A stretch of DNA of 64,000 nt from Stratiolaelaps scimitus (taxonomy: Eukaryota; Arthropoda; Arachnida; Mesostigmata; Laelapidae), in contig JABWDB010000068.1 of NCBI GenBank assembly GCA_019614645.1, positions 62,001 through 126,000 of the forward strand, read 5' to 3'. Both the position numbers and the translations under genes were made by a program. The notes below the pieces were generated by a model. That model was given only the letters and a program-made list of their open reading frames with translations, did not search any database and was not told the DNA's origin. Each line of letters begins with the position of its first letter. Position 1 is the first letter of the stretch. Below, piece by piece: positions 41,575 through 56,767 of this stretch.

Positions 41575-43536
41575 GCGAGCAAATGGACGTATCTATAATA
41601 GCTTCTCAATTATTAGCCATCCCACTGAGGGGTCTCCCAAGACGATGATGATAAAGAGAGTCCGCTGTTTGGGTGTGGTCGCTCAGCAGGCCGCTACGAT
41701 CTAGCCTATGTTATTTGTGCTTGCCTTTCTGTGTGGTCAGTAGCCTTACCGTACAAACCTGTGCACATTCCGTGCCAATCTATATATTATTATATCAATG
41801 CACATCTGTCACCGTGGCTAGCATGGCCTTGAGCTTGCTAATTTGCTATATATATATATATATATAAATGGTTGATTAATAGCGTACAGTCCTCATTTTT
41901 CATTCATTTATAGCCGTATCACTATTCCCCGTTAACGACAAGAATCAGCAGGATCAACCACTCATTCAAGCCAGCCCTTTCGACAATCATTAACATACAG
42001 CATTCATGAGCGAGCTACGTGGTTTATACCACGTGGTGGCATACCGTGCGAGTGAAGTCACACAGTACCACACGAGAACACTGTGCCTCAGCACAACATG
42101 ATTACGCACGTACATGAACACGGCAATCCACGCTTTGGGGACTTCGTTATGACTATTGATTTATGGTTCCTAATCGCCGGAATCGCCGCCGCCGCCGCCG
42201 GAAGCAACGCCTCGCCTGAAACAAATACCACTGTAAATCAAGTACAGGTGCCCAAGGGTGTGGTTTTATTATACAGCGAGAGCGTATATTGGATTGAGAA
42301 TAGCAACACTAGGAGGAATATCACACGTGGACAGATAGCTGTGCGTGCGTGCATGAGCGCATCTTCAGCTTGGTGAAGTGAGGCCATCCATGGCTTTATG
42401 TAAATACTATAAATCATTCACTGTTCTTCTATTGCTCGTTCGCTACTTCTCAGCTTAGCTCAGTATTGTTGTTGTTGTTTTTTTCTATGCTCCCTTCAAT
42501 GTGTCCGTCATGTGTATGCATGTGTATATTGTACTAGGAACCAAGATTATATTATCGCCGTGAATAGACATCGTAAGTCTGAAACAAAAACCCTTTGTAC
42601 CCGATATCGCGGCGTAGCCATAAAGCTAGAATGCATTATTGCTTATTTGGTCCGACCGATCAAGAAGCAGCTAAGGTCTATCAATTTGGCGTCGATTTTG
42701 TTGCGTAATCTTCAGTATTTTGCCCGAAGTGTTTCTGCAGCGTTGCTTTTTATTGCTGGCACGTACTACGCGATACGCACATACACTTTATATATATATA
42801 TATATATATATACAAATATACAAATATACATACGCACATTATAACTAGGACGTGGATTTGGTAGCCAGTCAGCGGACTGTGACGATATGGTGTGTGTGTG
42901 AACACATGTCCAAGCAGCGTGCCCCTGTATAATTATATATACAGACATGCATACTGAAATCAATCAGCGTTGCAAACGTATACACCTGCATATTTAAAAA
43001 TGAATTTCTAGCTGTACTCTCGCGGAGGGCCCAAACTTGAATAGGCTCACTTCAATAAGGCTTTCTTCAAATTAGAAAGATAGCCTTTGCGTTACTTGTC
43101 AACAACTCCGCGTTGAACGGCTGCCCACAAGGTAGCCGTTATGGTAGAAAAACAGGGCCATAAAGCAGACGCTACGAAAACGGCTCATAAAGAAGCGCAT
43201 TGAGAAGACTCATTGATCGTCGTGACAAATTGTCCGCACTTGAGCACACAGCAGCAGCAGCATTTGTCTCTAGATTCCGTAGGCAAAGCTAGCAAAACCT
43301 GTGTTTGTTGGATCAGCGGTTCCTCGAAACGGGACCCGTCGCTGATTGGTGCCGACAACGTAGAGCAACCGGCTCAGGGAGAGGCATGGACGGATTACCG
43401 ACGAACAACACAATCTATCTGTGCACGCGATCGTATACACTGTGTTATTTTTTCACGAAAAACAATCACGAAATCATTGAACGGAGGAAGAACGCGCTTG
43501 CGCCTTGGAACCGCGTAGTCATGCGTTTTTTTTTTC

Positions 43537-43571
<35 letters not shown>

Positions 43572-44590
43572 CGTAAGGGGAACCATCCCTCATGACTAGT
43601 TCGCTCACTGCTTCGCGCACAGTGGGATAGTGATCCGAGAATGAGCGGATGGTGACTTTACGAAGAGCGCACCACCTCTCCGCCCTCCGACAAATATCGA
43701 CTGTCTCTTCAAAGGCAGGTGGCGCTCAGAGCCCCGCCATCGAGGTCAAGCAGGCCAAGTCAATATATCTTCATTTTGATCCATGAGGCAAACATGCTAA
43801 TCAATCGAAGCCACCCGAAGACCAAAACGAAGAAACCCGATAGAACACCGATATCTATCTGCATGGGTGCTGTAGGCGATGGAGGAGGTGGTGGCGGCGG
43901 TATTTGCACAAGTGTTCAGTCATGAAACCAGTAGTAAGATGCGTACGTCACTATGCACAGGATACATGGATTCGGGGTGGCTGGCCATCGTCGGCGGTGG
44001 CAGTCGCTGACCGAATTCGTCGACACTTACGATTCCCCGCTTGTATTTATTTCCATTGAGGATTTTGCGCGTGGGAATTTGTATGCGAACGGGCACTTGG
44101 GGAAAATAACAAAATGGTGCCGTAAAGAGGGCAAGCTCGTGTCTACAAAAAAAAAGAAAAAAGTCAACAATTAGCTAGACTAATATAAATGCACATAGAC
44201 ATTAACGGCTTGTTGCGTGGCGCGGAAGATCGTATCATCGTAATCGCTCATTCGGAAAGATGGACAGCAACTATCGTAGCTTTGCGCAACAACTCCAAAG
44301 CGGACGTGGTACGCTCCGAAGGTCGCATAACTAGCTGGACACGTTTTGGACGTAAATTGAAGTAATAGAAATGTTTAATTTTAGATATATCGATAGTCGT
44401 CTCCACATATGTGGTATACCGGTGTCTCTGGCCGACTTGTCGATGTGTAGCCTACTTTCATAGCGTACCTGTAATGAAAGGAAAAAATGAATTAGCTTCA
44501 TATTGCGATAAATCCATATTTTGTAGCATCGGACATGGTGCAGGTGCACCTATACACAAACACATACATACTATATATAAATATCTGTTG

Positions 44591-44632
<42 letters not shown>

Positions 44633-47600
44633 TATTTATTTATATATATATATATCCACCTGGATGACATAGGGGTAACGTCGGGGACTTTGACCCATAA
44701 GGTCTCCGGTTCGAATCCCACGGATTACATACGAATTCGAAACGGAGATATTTACCCGCTGATTTGTCAATAAAGTCACTATGTATTATTATTATTATTA
44801 TTATTCCGCTCATTAGATGAGCAACATCGCAATCGATTCACCTGAATCCAACTCTCAGAAACGAACAAATGGACGAACTCCTACGCCCCCTATTCTCCCT
44901 AACCTCGCATTGCGCCATACTGCTTCGACAGCAGCGTATCACCTCCACCGCTGCATTGCTGCAAGATTGAACCTTTCGCGTAATTACGGCGCGTAAATAC
45001 GTGCATGCGCTTCCCAAACTCCATACGATTCAATCTCACCTGCCCTGCCGTGTGACATATAAGAGAGCTTAAGCATTGTAAAATTTAAACCTTTACCTTT
45101 GTAAAAAGCCAGAGGCCGCAGGTTCGAATCCCGTTGCATGACATATAAGAGAACCTAAGCATTCTATGCAGTTGCTTTAATAAATCAATAAAGCCTTACC
45201 TTACCTTTACCACCACATGTCTGGCTGCGCAATATACGAGAACCTTGAGCGTATCGTTGTAACGACAATGTCTCCACACATGACGATCATGCTGTTATTA
45301 TTACACCTGTTAGACATGTTGCGTATCGCTCAACAATGAGCTGGCACCACTACAACCATGCAGTGTCTCGATTTCGTCAAACGGCGCTATTCGCTAATGT
45401 GGCTCATCGTTGGCAATTGCCTACAACACATACCCTATCCTATAAGCATCCAGCGTGTTGCGGCGTACGTGCGCTGAGTCGATATTCGATACGTGACTTT
45501 GGTCACAATAATCATCGGATAACACTTGGATTGCTTTTTCTGTACGTTCCGCGTTCGTTGGGCTATGCGTTATTCGCGCGTAGGTTAGCCCCGCAAAGCG
45601 ATTCGAATCGAACATAGGGTCGTTTGCATAGCGATGCAACTCTTTCTCGGCCGGGCTGGCACAATGGATACAAGTGTCATCTTAATGATGTTTTAATGGC
45701 CTGACGGATCGCGTCATGTTATGAATTTCTACAGAATAAATAGCTCATAGCGGGACACTCAGGAAGTTTTTCGCTTCGAAGTTAGAACGTTAGTTTTTAG
45801 GTGACCACCAGAGTGAATAAACTACCTTTGATGTTATTCAATTTATAGTGACGTTGTATATATATATATATATATATTATTTAGATTCAAATCGTCTCAA
45901 ATCGAGCCATCTTCAACAGAAACGCATCCGTACAATCAGCCAGCTCCACTCGTCGCTGAAGCTAACAGAAGAACTTGTCTCCACTGCGGACCAGCAGGAC
46001 ATAAATTTCCAGCTAATGTGAATTTTCAATGCGAATGCTAATCACCGTTGTGTGCCGGCTAATGCATTTAGAGAAGGTAAACATTAGATAGTGATTGTTT
46101 TTAATCTGCATGAATTTTCTGACCCTGCGGTAGGCAGGGGCAACTCGACGTCGCGCCACTCCTCATGTCAAACTCGGAATGTCATTCCTCGTTCGCTTCA
46201 ACGCAATGTGGACTTTGCGCATCTCGCCCCTGGGGGAAACGTCACAGTCCTTATATACTATCCATTGAATTGTAGTTTTGAGTGAGCCCTACTGATGCTG
46301 CTACTGCTGCTGAAATCTTATCATTCCAGAATAAATTCTGATAAACGATCATGGGGCGTCGGGAACGTATCGTCATTGGGTGAACGATTGTTGGATCTGC
46401 TTGCGTTTTTGTCGCGTCCTTCCGCCGTTCAAGAGCACGAGCTGTTTCTTATTGGAGGCCTCCTTCCCTGTCTCGGTGTCGGCCGTTCTCCGTTTGTTCA
46501 TCGGTACGTAGGAAACCGTTGCTATTCTCATTGAAAACATGAGCTTGCCTTTCATTGGCCGATGTTGAGCGTACGCGCGGTACCGAATGAACTCAGTCTG
46601 TCCCGGCCGCGCAGTCAGCTGACTTCGAGGAGAGTCCCCCGATGCCGAGCCTGAAGGCCGCTATGCTCCGCCGCTCACCATTAAATACACAGCCGTTGTG
46701 TCAACGACGAAAGATCTATCGATTTCTATTTTGAATCTTCTGTTCATCACCGGACCTGTGCAAATGACTGGCCCGGCCTGAGGATATAGATGCGATATGA
46801 AAAGTACACATTAGTAGCTACTTTGCTGAGCTAACCTTTGAGGTATACGTCAATTTAACCAATGCCACCATCACATGAATCCGAACAAGCTCACCGACCT
46901 CCTGATTTATTTTAAAGAGCCGCACTCCGCTGAGTATCACCATTTTCTTTCGTTGTATTCATATATTGTATGGCTGCCTGTGCAATGTAAACGCTGCAGA
47001 TTGCACCAACTACAAAAACCGCAGCGCTAGTCGTTTGTTTGAACGCTGATAACACTGCCAATATGTCAAGTAGATTGATGGATGATCAATGGCACTACCA
47101 TTGACATCGCCACTATACCCACTTGTCCGTATTGGCGTGAACGTACCCAGCCACCGCGCCGGCAATCGGCTATTGCAGTCTCCTCTGCATCGGTGAAGAA
47201 CGCAGCCTGTTCTGTATAAGTGCGGATCAGACGCCCGTTATCTGAAACGAATTTGGATCGGAACCCCGTTCGTGTACGATTCTTTTTACAACAACGGGCT
47301 GCTCGCGTCCCAATATTTTCCTGTCAACGGCTTATGCCGGGTGTACGCCGTTCGTATCCATTGGTCAGTCAAATCTATTATATAATCAATGAATTATTAT
47401 TATTATTACTACTATACAATAAAGCGACGTCCTTCAAAATGTACATATCACGCACGCTCAACGATAACCAACCGACTGACCGAGACAAATCCGGTTTAAG
47501 ATATCCTAAATCCAGACAGTAGGCACGTTGTCTCCCTGATGAGCAATTGGAAATTTGAACCGAGTTGAATTGAAGTCAACCTCCGACGGAGTCGTTGGCT

Positions 47601-50600
47601 AATCATTTTGTTCGGTGTGGCCTGTTAAAAATCAATGGGTAAGCAGCCTATCGTTAATGTTGCCTATTTTCAAAGTTTCATTCAGCTACGTCAACATGTC
47701 AGCCATAGTAAAAAAAAAAACTGCCCACTGTGACAGGCACTCGAATAGTGATATACTACACGCGTGGTGGTGCTTCGGACAATGCTAGCCACACACACAC
47801 ACATATACATATATAATATATATGTATATATATATGTGTGTATATGTGCTATGGCAGGACCGCTGTTAATGTTGCATATATCATGTATTTCTATTCACGT
47901 GCGGTCCTGTCAGATGTTCCCATTTGGCGCGAGCGGTTGGATCGCCGCAGCATCGGTCGGCATCTCTGGTTGACACTGCGATGCGAAAAAGAAAAGATCT
48001 TGTCCAGGGGGCTGTGGCGTAGCGAGGTGCAGTCGGGCGGAAATCCTCCCGGAGAAACAGCAAATGACAAAAGGTGGTTCATGCATTCACACACACAGAC
48101 ATATCGCGACACTAGACAAAGTTGCGGCAGGGGTCTCCCAAGTGGGGTTGTCGATATGTATATGCATACAACGAGGGTGTTGGCAGTGGTAACAGTTGCG
48201 GAAACAGTTCGACAGCTGACGGGTGGTCGTGTCTTTAGTTTCGAGTGTAATTAATGCTTTGATAATGACTTCGCCTGCACAGTCATGACGACACGTTGCT
48301 GACGTATGCATCTGATGCGATATGCTACAACAAGCTGACAGCGAGCTCGAGATCTGCTTGGCCCTCTTGTGTGAATCGCGGACGCTCACACAGTCAGATA
48401 CAGTCGGAATATGAAAAGAAAATCTACCCGGTGTCAAGACACACTCAGATAGCCCGGGGGCCTATGTTTTAGCGGTACACGAGTTAGCTAACGGTTTATG
48501 AACGATGGTTGACAGAGATCTGGGCGCAGTTTCTCGTTCGGGGGTGGTTTCTCGCCACCACGAAAAGTAAGAGCCACGAGGATGAGGAATAGAGCTCCAC
48601 TTGGGCAACGTGGAGTTTGTGAGATCATTAGCTGGAGTCACAAGTATACGCCACAAAAAGACAGAGATACTATGCGACATAACGCAGCTGCTCGTCGATG
48701 GCGTTTCAGCTTTCGGTGTGAAGAAAATCACATTGTTAAGATCTGCAGTAACGAGAACGCTACGCGGACAGACCTCAAGTCGCCGCAATCAATCAGTCGA
48801 ACGAACGGCCAAGAGAAATAAACGATTGAAGAAGGTTACGGCGTGATTGCAGGTTGGAACGGTACGTAAATGGTCAACTTCAGTATGCTTTCCCACTGCA
48901 GATCATTAGCGCCGTATAGCAAGCCGTATATAAGCATATAGTTGCCATATTGTGAGTGTTGCGCTTCTGAAATCGACCAGCGACAGATAGATCGATGATT
49001 ATTAGCCTTACGCGTGTGCATTTGCCGAATCGCATATTACTGATGACAATCTCGCCACCACTCACCACCGCTATCACGCTGTAACAATGGAGCGGCAGCG
49101 GGCAGAGAAGTATAGCGAGATAATGGCAATCGAGAGAGACCTAGAGAGCTAGGATATCTACGCATCTATTCGCGTTTGTCCATCCAGACCACGACGACAG
49201 CAGCAGCAGCAGCAGCCGCTCAATAGATCTGCAGGAGAGACGAGATGAGATAGCCACAAGCGCGCAAAATTCTCCCGCTATCTGCGGCCGCCAGTTCCCA
49301 CCGCCAGCATGATATAACATGCGTCAAACGCCGAGGTAGACGCAAGAGCTACTCAGCCCGCACGAATCAAACAAGAGAGATGTCAAAAGAGCCAGGCTAT
49401 CGGGTCAGTCAGTTGTCAACGTCAGCAATCAGCCGCTATCAGCGCTGTAGGAGAAGTTAGTCGTATTTGTGATGGTCGCGCTGTAGTTTGAATAGAAGAT
49501 GTGCTCGTAGTCTGTAGTACGGCATATAATAATGGGTACGGCCACAACCACTACTGGTGTTATCAATCATAGTGGCCGGGGCCGATATTCGCCCGTTCAC
49601 CGCGATGAATGTGTGTGTCTGTGTGTGTGTGAATTCTCGCGTGCATGGTCTCCCGTGACTGCCGGCCGGAGGATTCCTGACATTGCTTCTGCTATGGTTG
49701 TTGTTGTTGCGGTTGTTGATGTTGCTATTGATGTTGCTGTTGTTGTGGATGACAACGCGGTGACCGGTGGCAGTTCAACATCGGCCGAGACATCGAAGAC
49801 GGGGGCGAACAGTAAACGGATCACTAAAGGCGGAGCGCGCGTGGCTTAGCAACCGTTGGCTAGACAGATAGAGAACAGTCATCCACGACTTGGTAAAGAC
49901 GACGATACAGAAGCATGGAATCGTCCGGCGACACGCTTCTGTTGCCGGTCGGCTGTTGCCGTCGCCTCCGCCGCCGTCGCCGCTGCTGGTCGTGATCACT
50001 TCGGTCATTCTAGCCTCGAGCATAAGCCATCTGTGGCGCCTAAAGGCCACAAAGTTGCGGCGGAGCGAATGCCAACCAAAGTGAGAACGCCACGCTGGTG
50101 GCATTCGCATATAGCGAAGATGCTGAGCACGATTATGATGATGATGATGTTCTATAGGATGTCTACACATTGTATGCATGGTTAGACACACGGGCACAAT
50201 GGCAGTGACCCGGAAACGGGTGACGACGATGATTCAATTTAACTTACCCCGAGGAGCGACACAGAGAGAGAGAGAGATGGAGGCGGTAACAGGCCGATCG
50301 AAAGAACGCGAGACAAAATGTTTAATATAAAAGAGTCATTGTATAGCGAAGCGATTTATCTCTGTATGGGCAACATTGCTGCATGGCTTGAAGGGGATCG
50401 CCGATAAAAAATGTGTATTGCCCGGCCGTTGAAATGTGATCTTTGTGACATTCTTCTTATGAGTATTAATTCGTTTGATAATAAAAGAAATAATTGTAAT
50501 TCGTATGATTCATTGCTGTTGTTGTTGTTCTTCATCGTCGGAGGAAATTGGAGTGGAATCATAGGGTTTCCGGTTCGAATCGCATAGGGGACACGGTGTG

Positions 50601-53600
50601 AGTTGAGCCCGCTTGTGTGGCGCATTCGTGTGCGCGTGCCGTGAAAACGGACGAGACATTTTTATACACGGGCTCGATCGTCTCTGTTCTACATTTAAAG
50701 GTTACACATTTCTAGTATTTAAGGGGTCCGTGTTATGAAGCAATGTTGTGGACGGCGTTGAGTTGAGAGCGCGAAAACACTATAAGAGAGAGTGCACGCG
50801 AACCGGTGCGGTCTTGTCAATAAAAATCGTCATTATTATTATAGTATACATGCACGCATACAACGAAATATATAATACTTATGTAACTACCTTAGAAATA
50901 AAGTGACCACTGCGTGAAGGAAGCCTGAGGAAGATTAGTTCCATAGTGACATAGAATGGCTTTTGTTTCAATATTTACGTATGAATTAACCAATTCGAAA
51001 TGCGAGTTGAGTGTAACGGCATATTTCAGACTCAATCCAACGAATTTCATATTGCAACAAACAGACGATTTTGCCTGACTTCAAAAATAGCCATTGTTTA
51101 TTGATTTTGTAAACGTGCTAAACATCTCGATAGGGCAAGCAGGAAGCGAACTAGATGCGAACGTGAACGATTTAGTACTTGTGACGAGTCAACCGTTTGA
51201 TGCTATGTTTAGATCACTGATTAAGGTGCATAATTAGCCGGGAGACGATCGGCGTTACGATGCTCCGCGATGTATCCAGATTTAAACCGTAAGATCTCCC
51301 GCGTACACATTTATGGCAATGCGGTCCAGTAAATGAGGTCCGGTACCCCTCGTATTCTGACATGCATACGTATCGAGTGGGGTCGTAAAACCAATTCAAG
51401 GGTCGCTCGGCCATAGACGTTTAGTTGGTCGCATCGACATTCTATGATGCTGTCGTGAGAAAACTTCGTAACCGACGTGGGTAACTCTAAGAAGAATATA
51501 CCGTTATGGCAACGGGCCCGTTTAGTTGATAATCAGCAGTTCATCTTCCCTCACTATTGTAATATCTATCTAACTATCTATGTATATATATGTATGTATG
51601 TATATATATATATATATATATAGATATAGTGCCCCCTTTGAACTCATCTATGTCAGCACATATGGCCGGGTGATACATTGACTCTTCATTACAATTTCCT
51701 TTAACAGATGCGGGAAATTGCAATAAACTCATTTTTAATGACCGTTTGTGGACGTTTTCCGACTACACTCGCCCCCGTAAGCTCTTCTATTGGCCGTCTT
51801 GCCAACATTTATATAACAACCTGCACCCCAATCCACCAACCCAAATAGGTGCGTATGTTTCCCATCGCTGTACACGTGCGCATCTGCCGAACACTGTCTA
51901 TAATATAATATAGTCCGCTGATCTGTAGTATAATATATAATAATCTATAATATCACTCCTATTAAGCTTACCTTTAACGTCGGAATGTCCCTCTCTCTCT
52001 CTCTTATTCTCGCTATCTTTTATTTACACCGTTCAAAACGACGACCACCTTTTAGATTTATTTTCATTTTCTTAGTGAGAGATTCGTGAACTGTGTTCTT
52101 ACCGACAGCTTTTTCCCTTGGATTCCTCTACCCCCTACCTTATCCCACAATGTATATGTCCGCCGTTATCATGGGCCGTGCTTGTCCAGCACGCATGTAG
52201 CTGTTCCCTGACCCGACACCGGTTGTCATGTACACCATGTGGCCGCACAGGCGTACGTATGAGTTGCACACAAAGCCAATGTTCTACGCAGAAGAAATCA
52301 CAACAGCATATTCTACGAATATAGGCATAGCGTTCATCAACGGTCCGTCAACGTGAAATCGATTTCGATTTCGAACCAACTGTATCGTCAGCCTCACTGT
52401 TCCTCGTCTAGATGTATCCATCCAATCAGCATACGACACAGCACAGCATGGCGCGGCAGACGGGGTGCAGTGCTTATTTCTCTATTATTTCTCTTCTTTA
52501 TTACGTTCCCTCATAGCGTGTAGCGTGTATAGTCTAAACAATGGCACGGCGTCGAAGCGAACTCATCGTCAGCACAAATTCATCCACTGACCCCTCGTCC
52601 AACGGCCATAAATTGTTCAGCTTAAATAGCTTTCATTTTTCATTCGCTGCACGCCACATCGCGCGTTGAGCACCGGCGCGATACACGAGTGGCCGTTTCA
52701 GCGCCAGGGCATGACTGAATTGACCTGGACACCATCTCTCTCTCTCGCTCTCTCTGTCTCTCTCTGTATTCTCTCGTTCTTGGTGGCACCAAAACGAAAA
52801 ACAACACAAAAACTGGAAGAAATTCAATTGAAAGAGCTCAGGTGGCGTGCAAGCGCAAGGAGTCAATGATTGTTCACATAGGAGGTCCGAAGGAAAGGTA
52901 CGCCACGGACGGCGATGTCGTGTGAACTGACGAGGCACCTTCAACAATTCGCTTCTTCCCCGCGACCGGGAAGATATCCCCATGTGCCGCTGGGTCACGT
53001 GTGGACATTAGATACAATCGTAAACATTCATAGTTATTAGATCCACGCGGTTAGTTGGCACCGCCCGCTATCGACGTCATTAGAATCGTTGGAAGCGGTA
53101 GCTGTGAGCTGATATAAATAGTTACGCGAGTTGTCTCCTTGCCCTGGCGGGCGGCTGTCGACTCTCTCTTCCTACTCGGTGATAGGTTTGTTTGGATGAT
53201 TTGTTCAAAAACATTTCGGTATAGAGTGGTTTCCGATACCTCGGTTGGGTATTCGTCTGTAGTGGATTTCGGCTCCATCGGCCGATGACGTGACTCTCTT
53301 CTGGTAAATGGATATAGATGTCATTGCGCATTTATGCGTTTTGTCGCTCTTTATTTGTGCTGACCCGCAGTTGTTGGTTGGTTGTGCGTTTTTTGTTTTG
53401 TCGCCGAAAGATCTGCTCTCACTGTTATGAAGAAGTATTTAATAAACTGTTTATTGTCGTTGCATGCCAGGGTGTTTGAAGATGTGGTCTGCCCCATGGG
53501 AAGAGCGAGGCGTCCGTTGTATGCTAGTGTATATGTTACTATTGTCATGATAACGGTGCACTTTGTTTTTCGTCTTATTTATGCATGGATGAACTTTTAG

Positions 53601-56600
53601 ACAACTGCTCTAACCGTACGGCTTGCTATAACACAACGTTCGTTTGACGTTATATATATATATATATATATATTAGGGTGTTCCGTTCGAACTTTCTGCT
53701 CCTTAAATGCCAATAACTTTTGAACTAAATGAGTTAGAACAAAGATCCTTTGGTATGAGTTAGAGCTACTCTCCAGCTTTATTTACGAACCGATTTCGAT
53801 GTCTCGTCGATCGACACGGTGTATTCTAAACGACTGATTTGTTGCGAATAAGTCTTCAAATTAGCTGTCGAACACTCCTCACGTATTTTCATCTGCTCAG
53901 CACTCAGTGTATGGGGAACCCATTTTGCATTGATTTTCTTCATCTCCAGTATATTGGTGATAATTCTACGACACGTCACCTGAGGAAACCCAGTTTCAGA
54001 CGACAAAAACTCCATGGACCAAGCTCTAGTTTGCTCAACGCTGCCTTGATTCTGACAATCCCTTTGTCCCTTGTCGCACCTGATTTCTGGTCCCCGCTTC
54101 GGTGGTCATCGGTATCCAAATTTCCACTGCTTAGCCGCTTGCACTAACTGCGCACCGTTCGGCAGGCATTAAGCAGACCTGCCGTAAGCCTTTACTAATT
54201 ATCGATGGATTTCAGCTGGAGGTTGTACTTGGAGAAACAAAAACCTCATGTTTTCCCGTTGATTTTTGGGGGAATTTGCACTTTTTGCTGCAGTGTCCAT
54301 CTTTCCGATCGTGTCGAAACCACTCAGTGTTCGAAAGGAAGCCACATTATTGCCGTGTGCCCACTTCAAGAATGAACTCATTGTGTCGCGTAGTTCGGAT
54401 TACACGCATGATATATATATATATATATATAAAACACACATGTATATATATCAATATATGTATAGTGTTTTATCTACAATTCGTAGCGCATCGGAGGAGA
54501 TCTACTGACGGACCATAAAAGCTCTGCATGCGTCAATTCTACGATTAATTCACTGGAACAGACTAGACCGCTGGTATCCCCAAGTGGATGTTACCATTGC
54601 TCGAACTGGTAACAACACCCGACTCACGTGTCGCACACATTATTCTAGTTTACAGAATGATACGGTGTCCACCTGCTCGTATATACATATAATACATGTT
54701 GAAACGGGTGCGCATATGGAATGGTGTAGGGGAAATGTCCGCACTTCGAACCACAAAACCTTGTAATAATTTCTCAAATATATTTATTTATATTAACAAT
54801 TTGTTTAACTAATTACAAGATAATATTATACATTTATACAATTTAAACGTGCGTATTACGCGTATATTCATTTTAAAGGCTATGTTCGCATCTATCGGAG
54901 AGCGTGATCTGCGCCTTGATCAAAAGTATGACCTTTCTTCTATAATAATAATAATAATAATGGCGCGATTCTTGTATTTTCTATTTCTTATAAATACCGA
55001 CAGTTTATTGTTAGGGGAGTCCTTATTTCATTCTATAAATGTAAGCGGCTATTTGTATGTTTTTGTGCATCAACCCTAGAAATAATTCCTAATTATTCTA
55101 TGTTTGAATAAATCCCAGCAATCACGATATTTTTTGTGTATCAACCCCTGGGAGTCGGACGGACGACCTACGTAATGATGGATCATTAATCAACGAGGCA
55201 GAGCAATGCGTCGGGCAAAAGCATATACGACTCTATCATATATTATCATTGTTAAGTAATTATTAATGGGGTTGTGAAGAGAGCCGCGATTGTTGCGGTG
55301 GCCTACTGCTAGTCAATTGGCCGTGAAGCAGAAACGATAAGAGGTTTAGCCGATCGCTAATTTGTTTACCAACTTCAATTAAAATCGATCGGTACCAGTT
55401 GGCGATCAAGCAGCTGCTTATAATTATAAATATTCCACCATAAAACAATGTTGTCTAATAAATGGATGGAATTAAAATTCCATGTAGGAATAGGGGTCGA
55501 CCAGTCGGCTTCGTGTAGGTACACTATTATTTCATCGGAGTGAACTATTGAGCTTATATTTTAAATACAAGCTTAATAGTTCATTCCGATCATGGTAGCA
55601 AGTGTATACTAACTAGATCTCCACTCCTCTGTATCCTCTGGACATAATAAATCGTACAGTCAACGAATCCGCAGGGGGACGAATACGGCGAGCTCTATGA
55701 GTTTCGACATTGAGCGACATCGCTGCAACTCCTATCGGTTGGCCGAGCACGAAGCCTAGTTTGTTTAAAGCAGGTCGCGTTAGGTTAAGGCATATGCTGT
55801 TTCTCAAAACTCGAACTTTGTTCGACTCTGGCAATCGATTGCTTCAGTTTCTACAAGACGCAACGCTGTTGAGCGTACGCGGTAGCCACATTTACACAAA
55901 CAGGTACCGTGGGGAAACGATAGAAGCCCTACCTCTCTCCCTCATATAATGTGGCGTGCAAGTTACGCAAATGTCATCTCTTGCCACCACGCGTGGACGC
56001 GTGTGAGAGTACTCCCATTGACTATATTGTCCCCTATAAACGGGTAAAGTGCACGGACACACTTGAGCAAACACGCGTCAGGCAGGGTAGTCATGAGTGG
56101 ACGGTATCACATGGCATTACGTGGATATATATATATATATATATCCACAAAGACAAATCGTTCATACCGATAATCTGTATTATAGATCCCTTCCGCAGAG
56201 TCGCCACAGGGCTGTGCCGTTAACACTGTGCCACCGTTTTGCGTAGAGCTCTATGTTACTGCAAACAGAGTCACGATATGCAAACGAGCTGTACTGATTT
56301 GTCTAGCTGGTAAGCGTCGTTCTACAGTGCGTGCGAAAGAAGCCGCCAACGGTGACATTCGACAATACGACTGTTATTGTACAATATATGATGTTGCCAA
56401 ACGTCGATTTTCAAGATATATCGGGTATATTTTGCATTGTAGCTGTCGCTCGTTGCTACGAGAGAGAGAGAGAGAGAAAGTGAGAGACAGCAACAGAATA
56501 GATACAATGATTGGCGAGATAATGAGTGACTCTGTCATTGTTACGATAGTTTAGGAAACAGTGTCCCTCTAACTGCGGGACAAGAAAGCGTTGGCTAGCG

Positions 56601-56728
56601 TCTCGACAGACGGCACGCACCCCAACCTATGTTAAATAATAGCAGACACACCTCTTTGTGTGTTACAAGATTAACTGTCCTTCCACAAAATTGAATGCTT
56701 CATTATTAGTATTGTATAATCGAATATA

Positions 56729-56767
<39 letters not shown>

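Noticed and set aside
44656..44727. True tRNA gene
   Set aside because: The tRNA-like head has no matching acceptor stem and is followed by a SINE body and (ATT)n tail.
49532..49849. 105-codon Val-rich frame
   Set aside because: It is a translation of GTT-type simple repeats.
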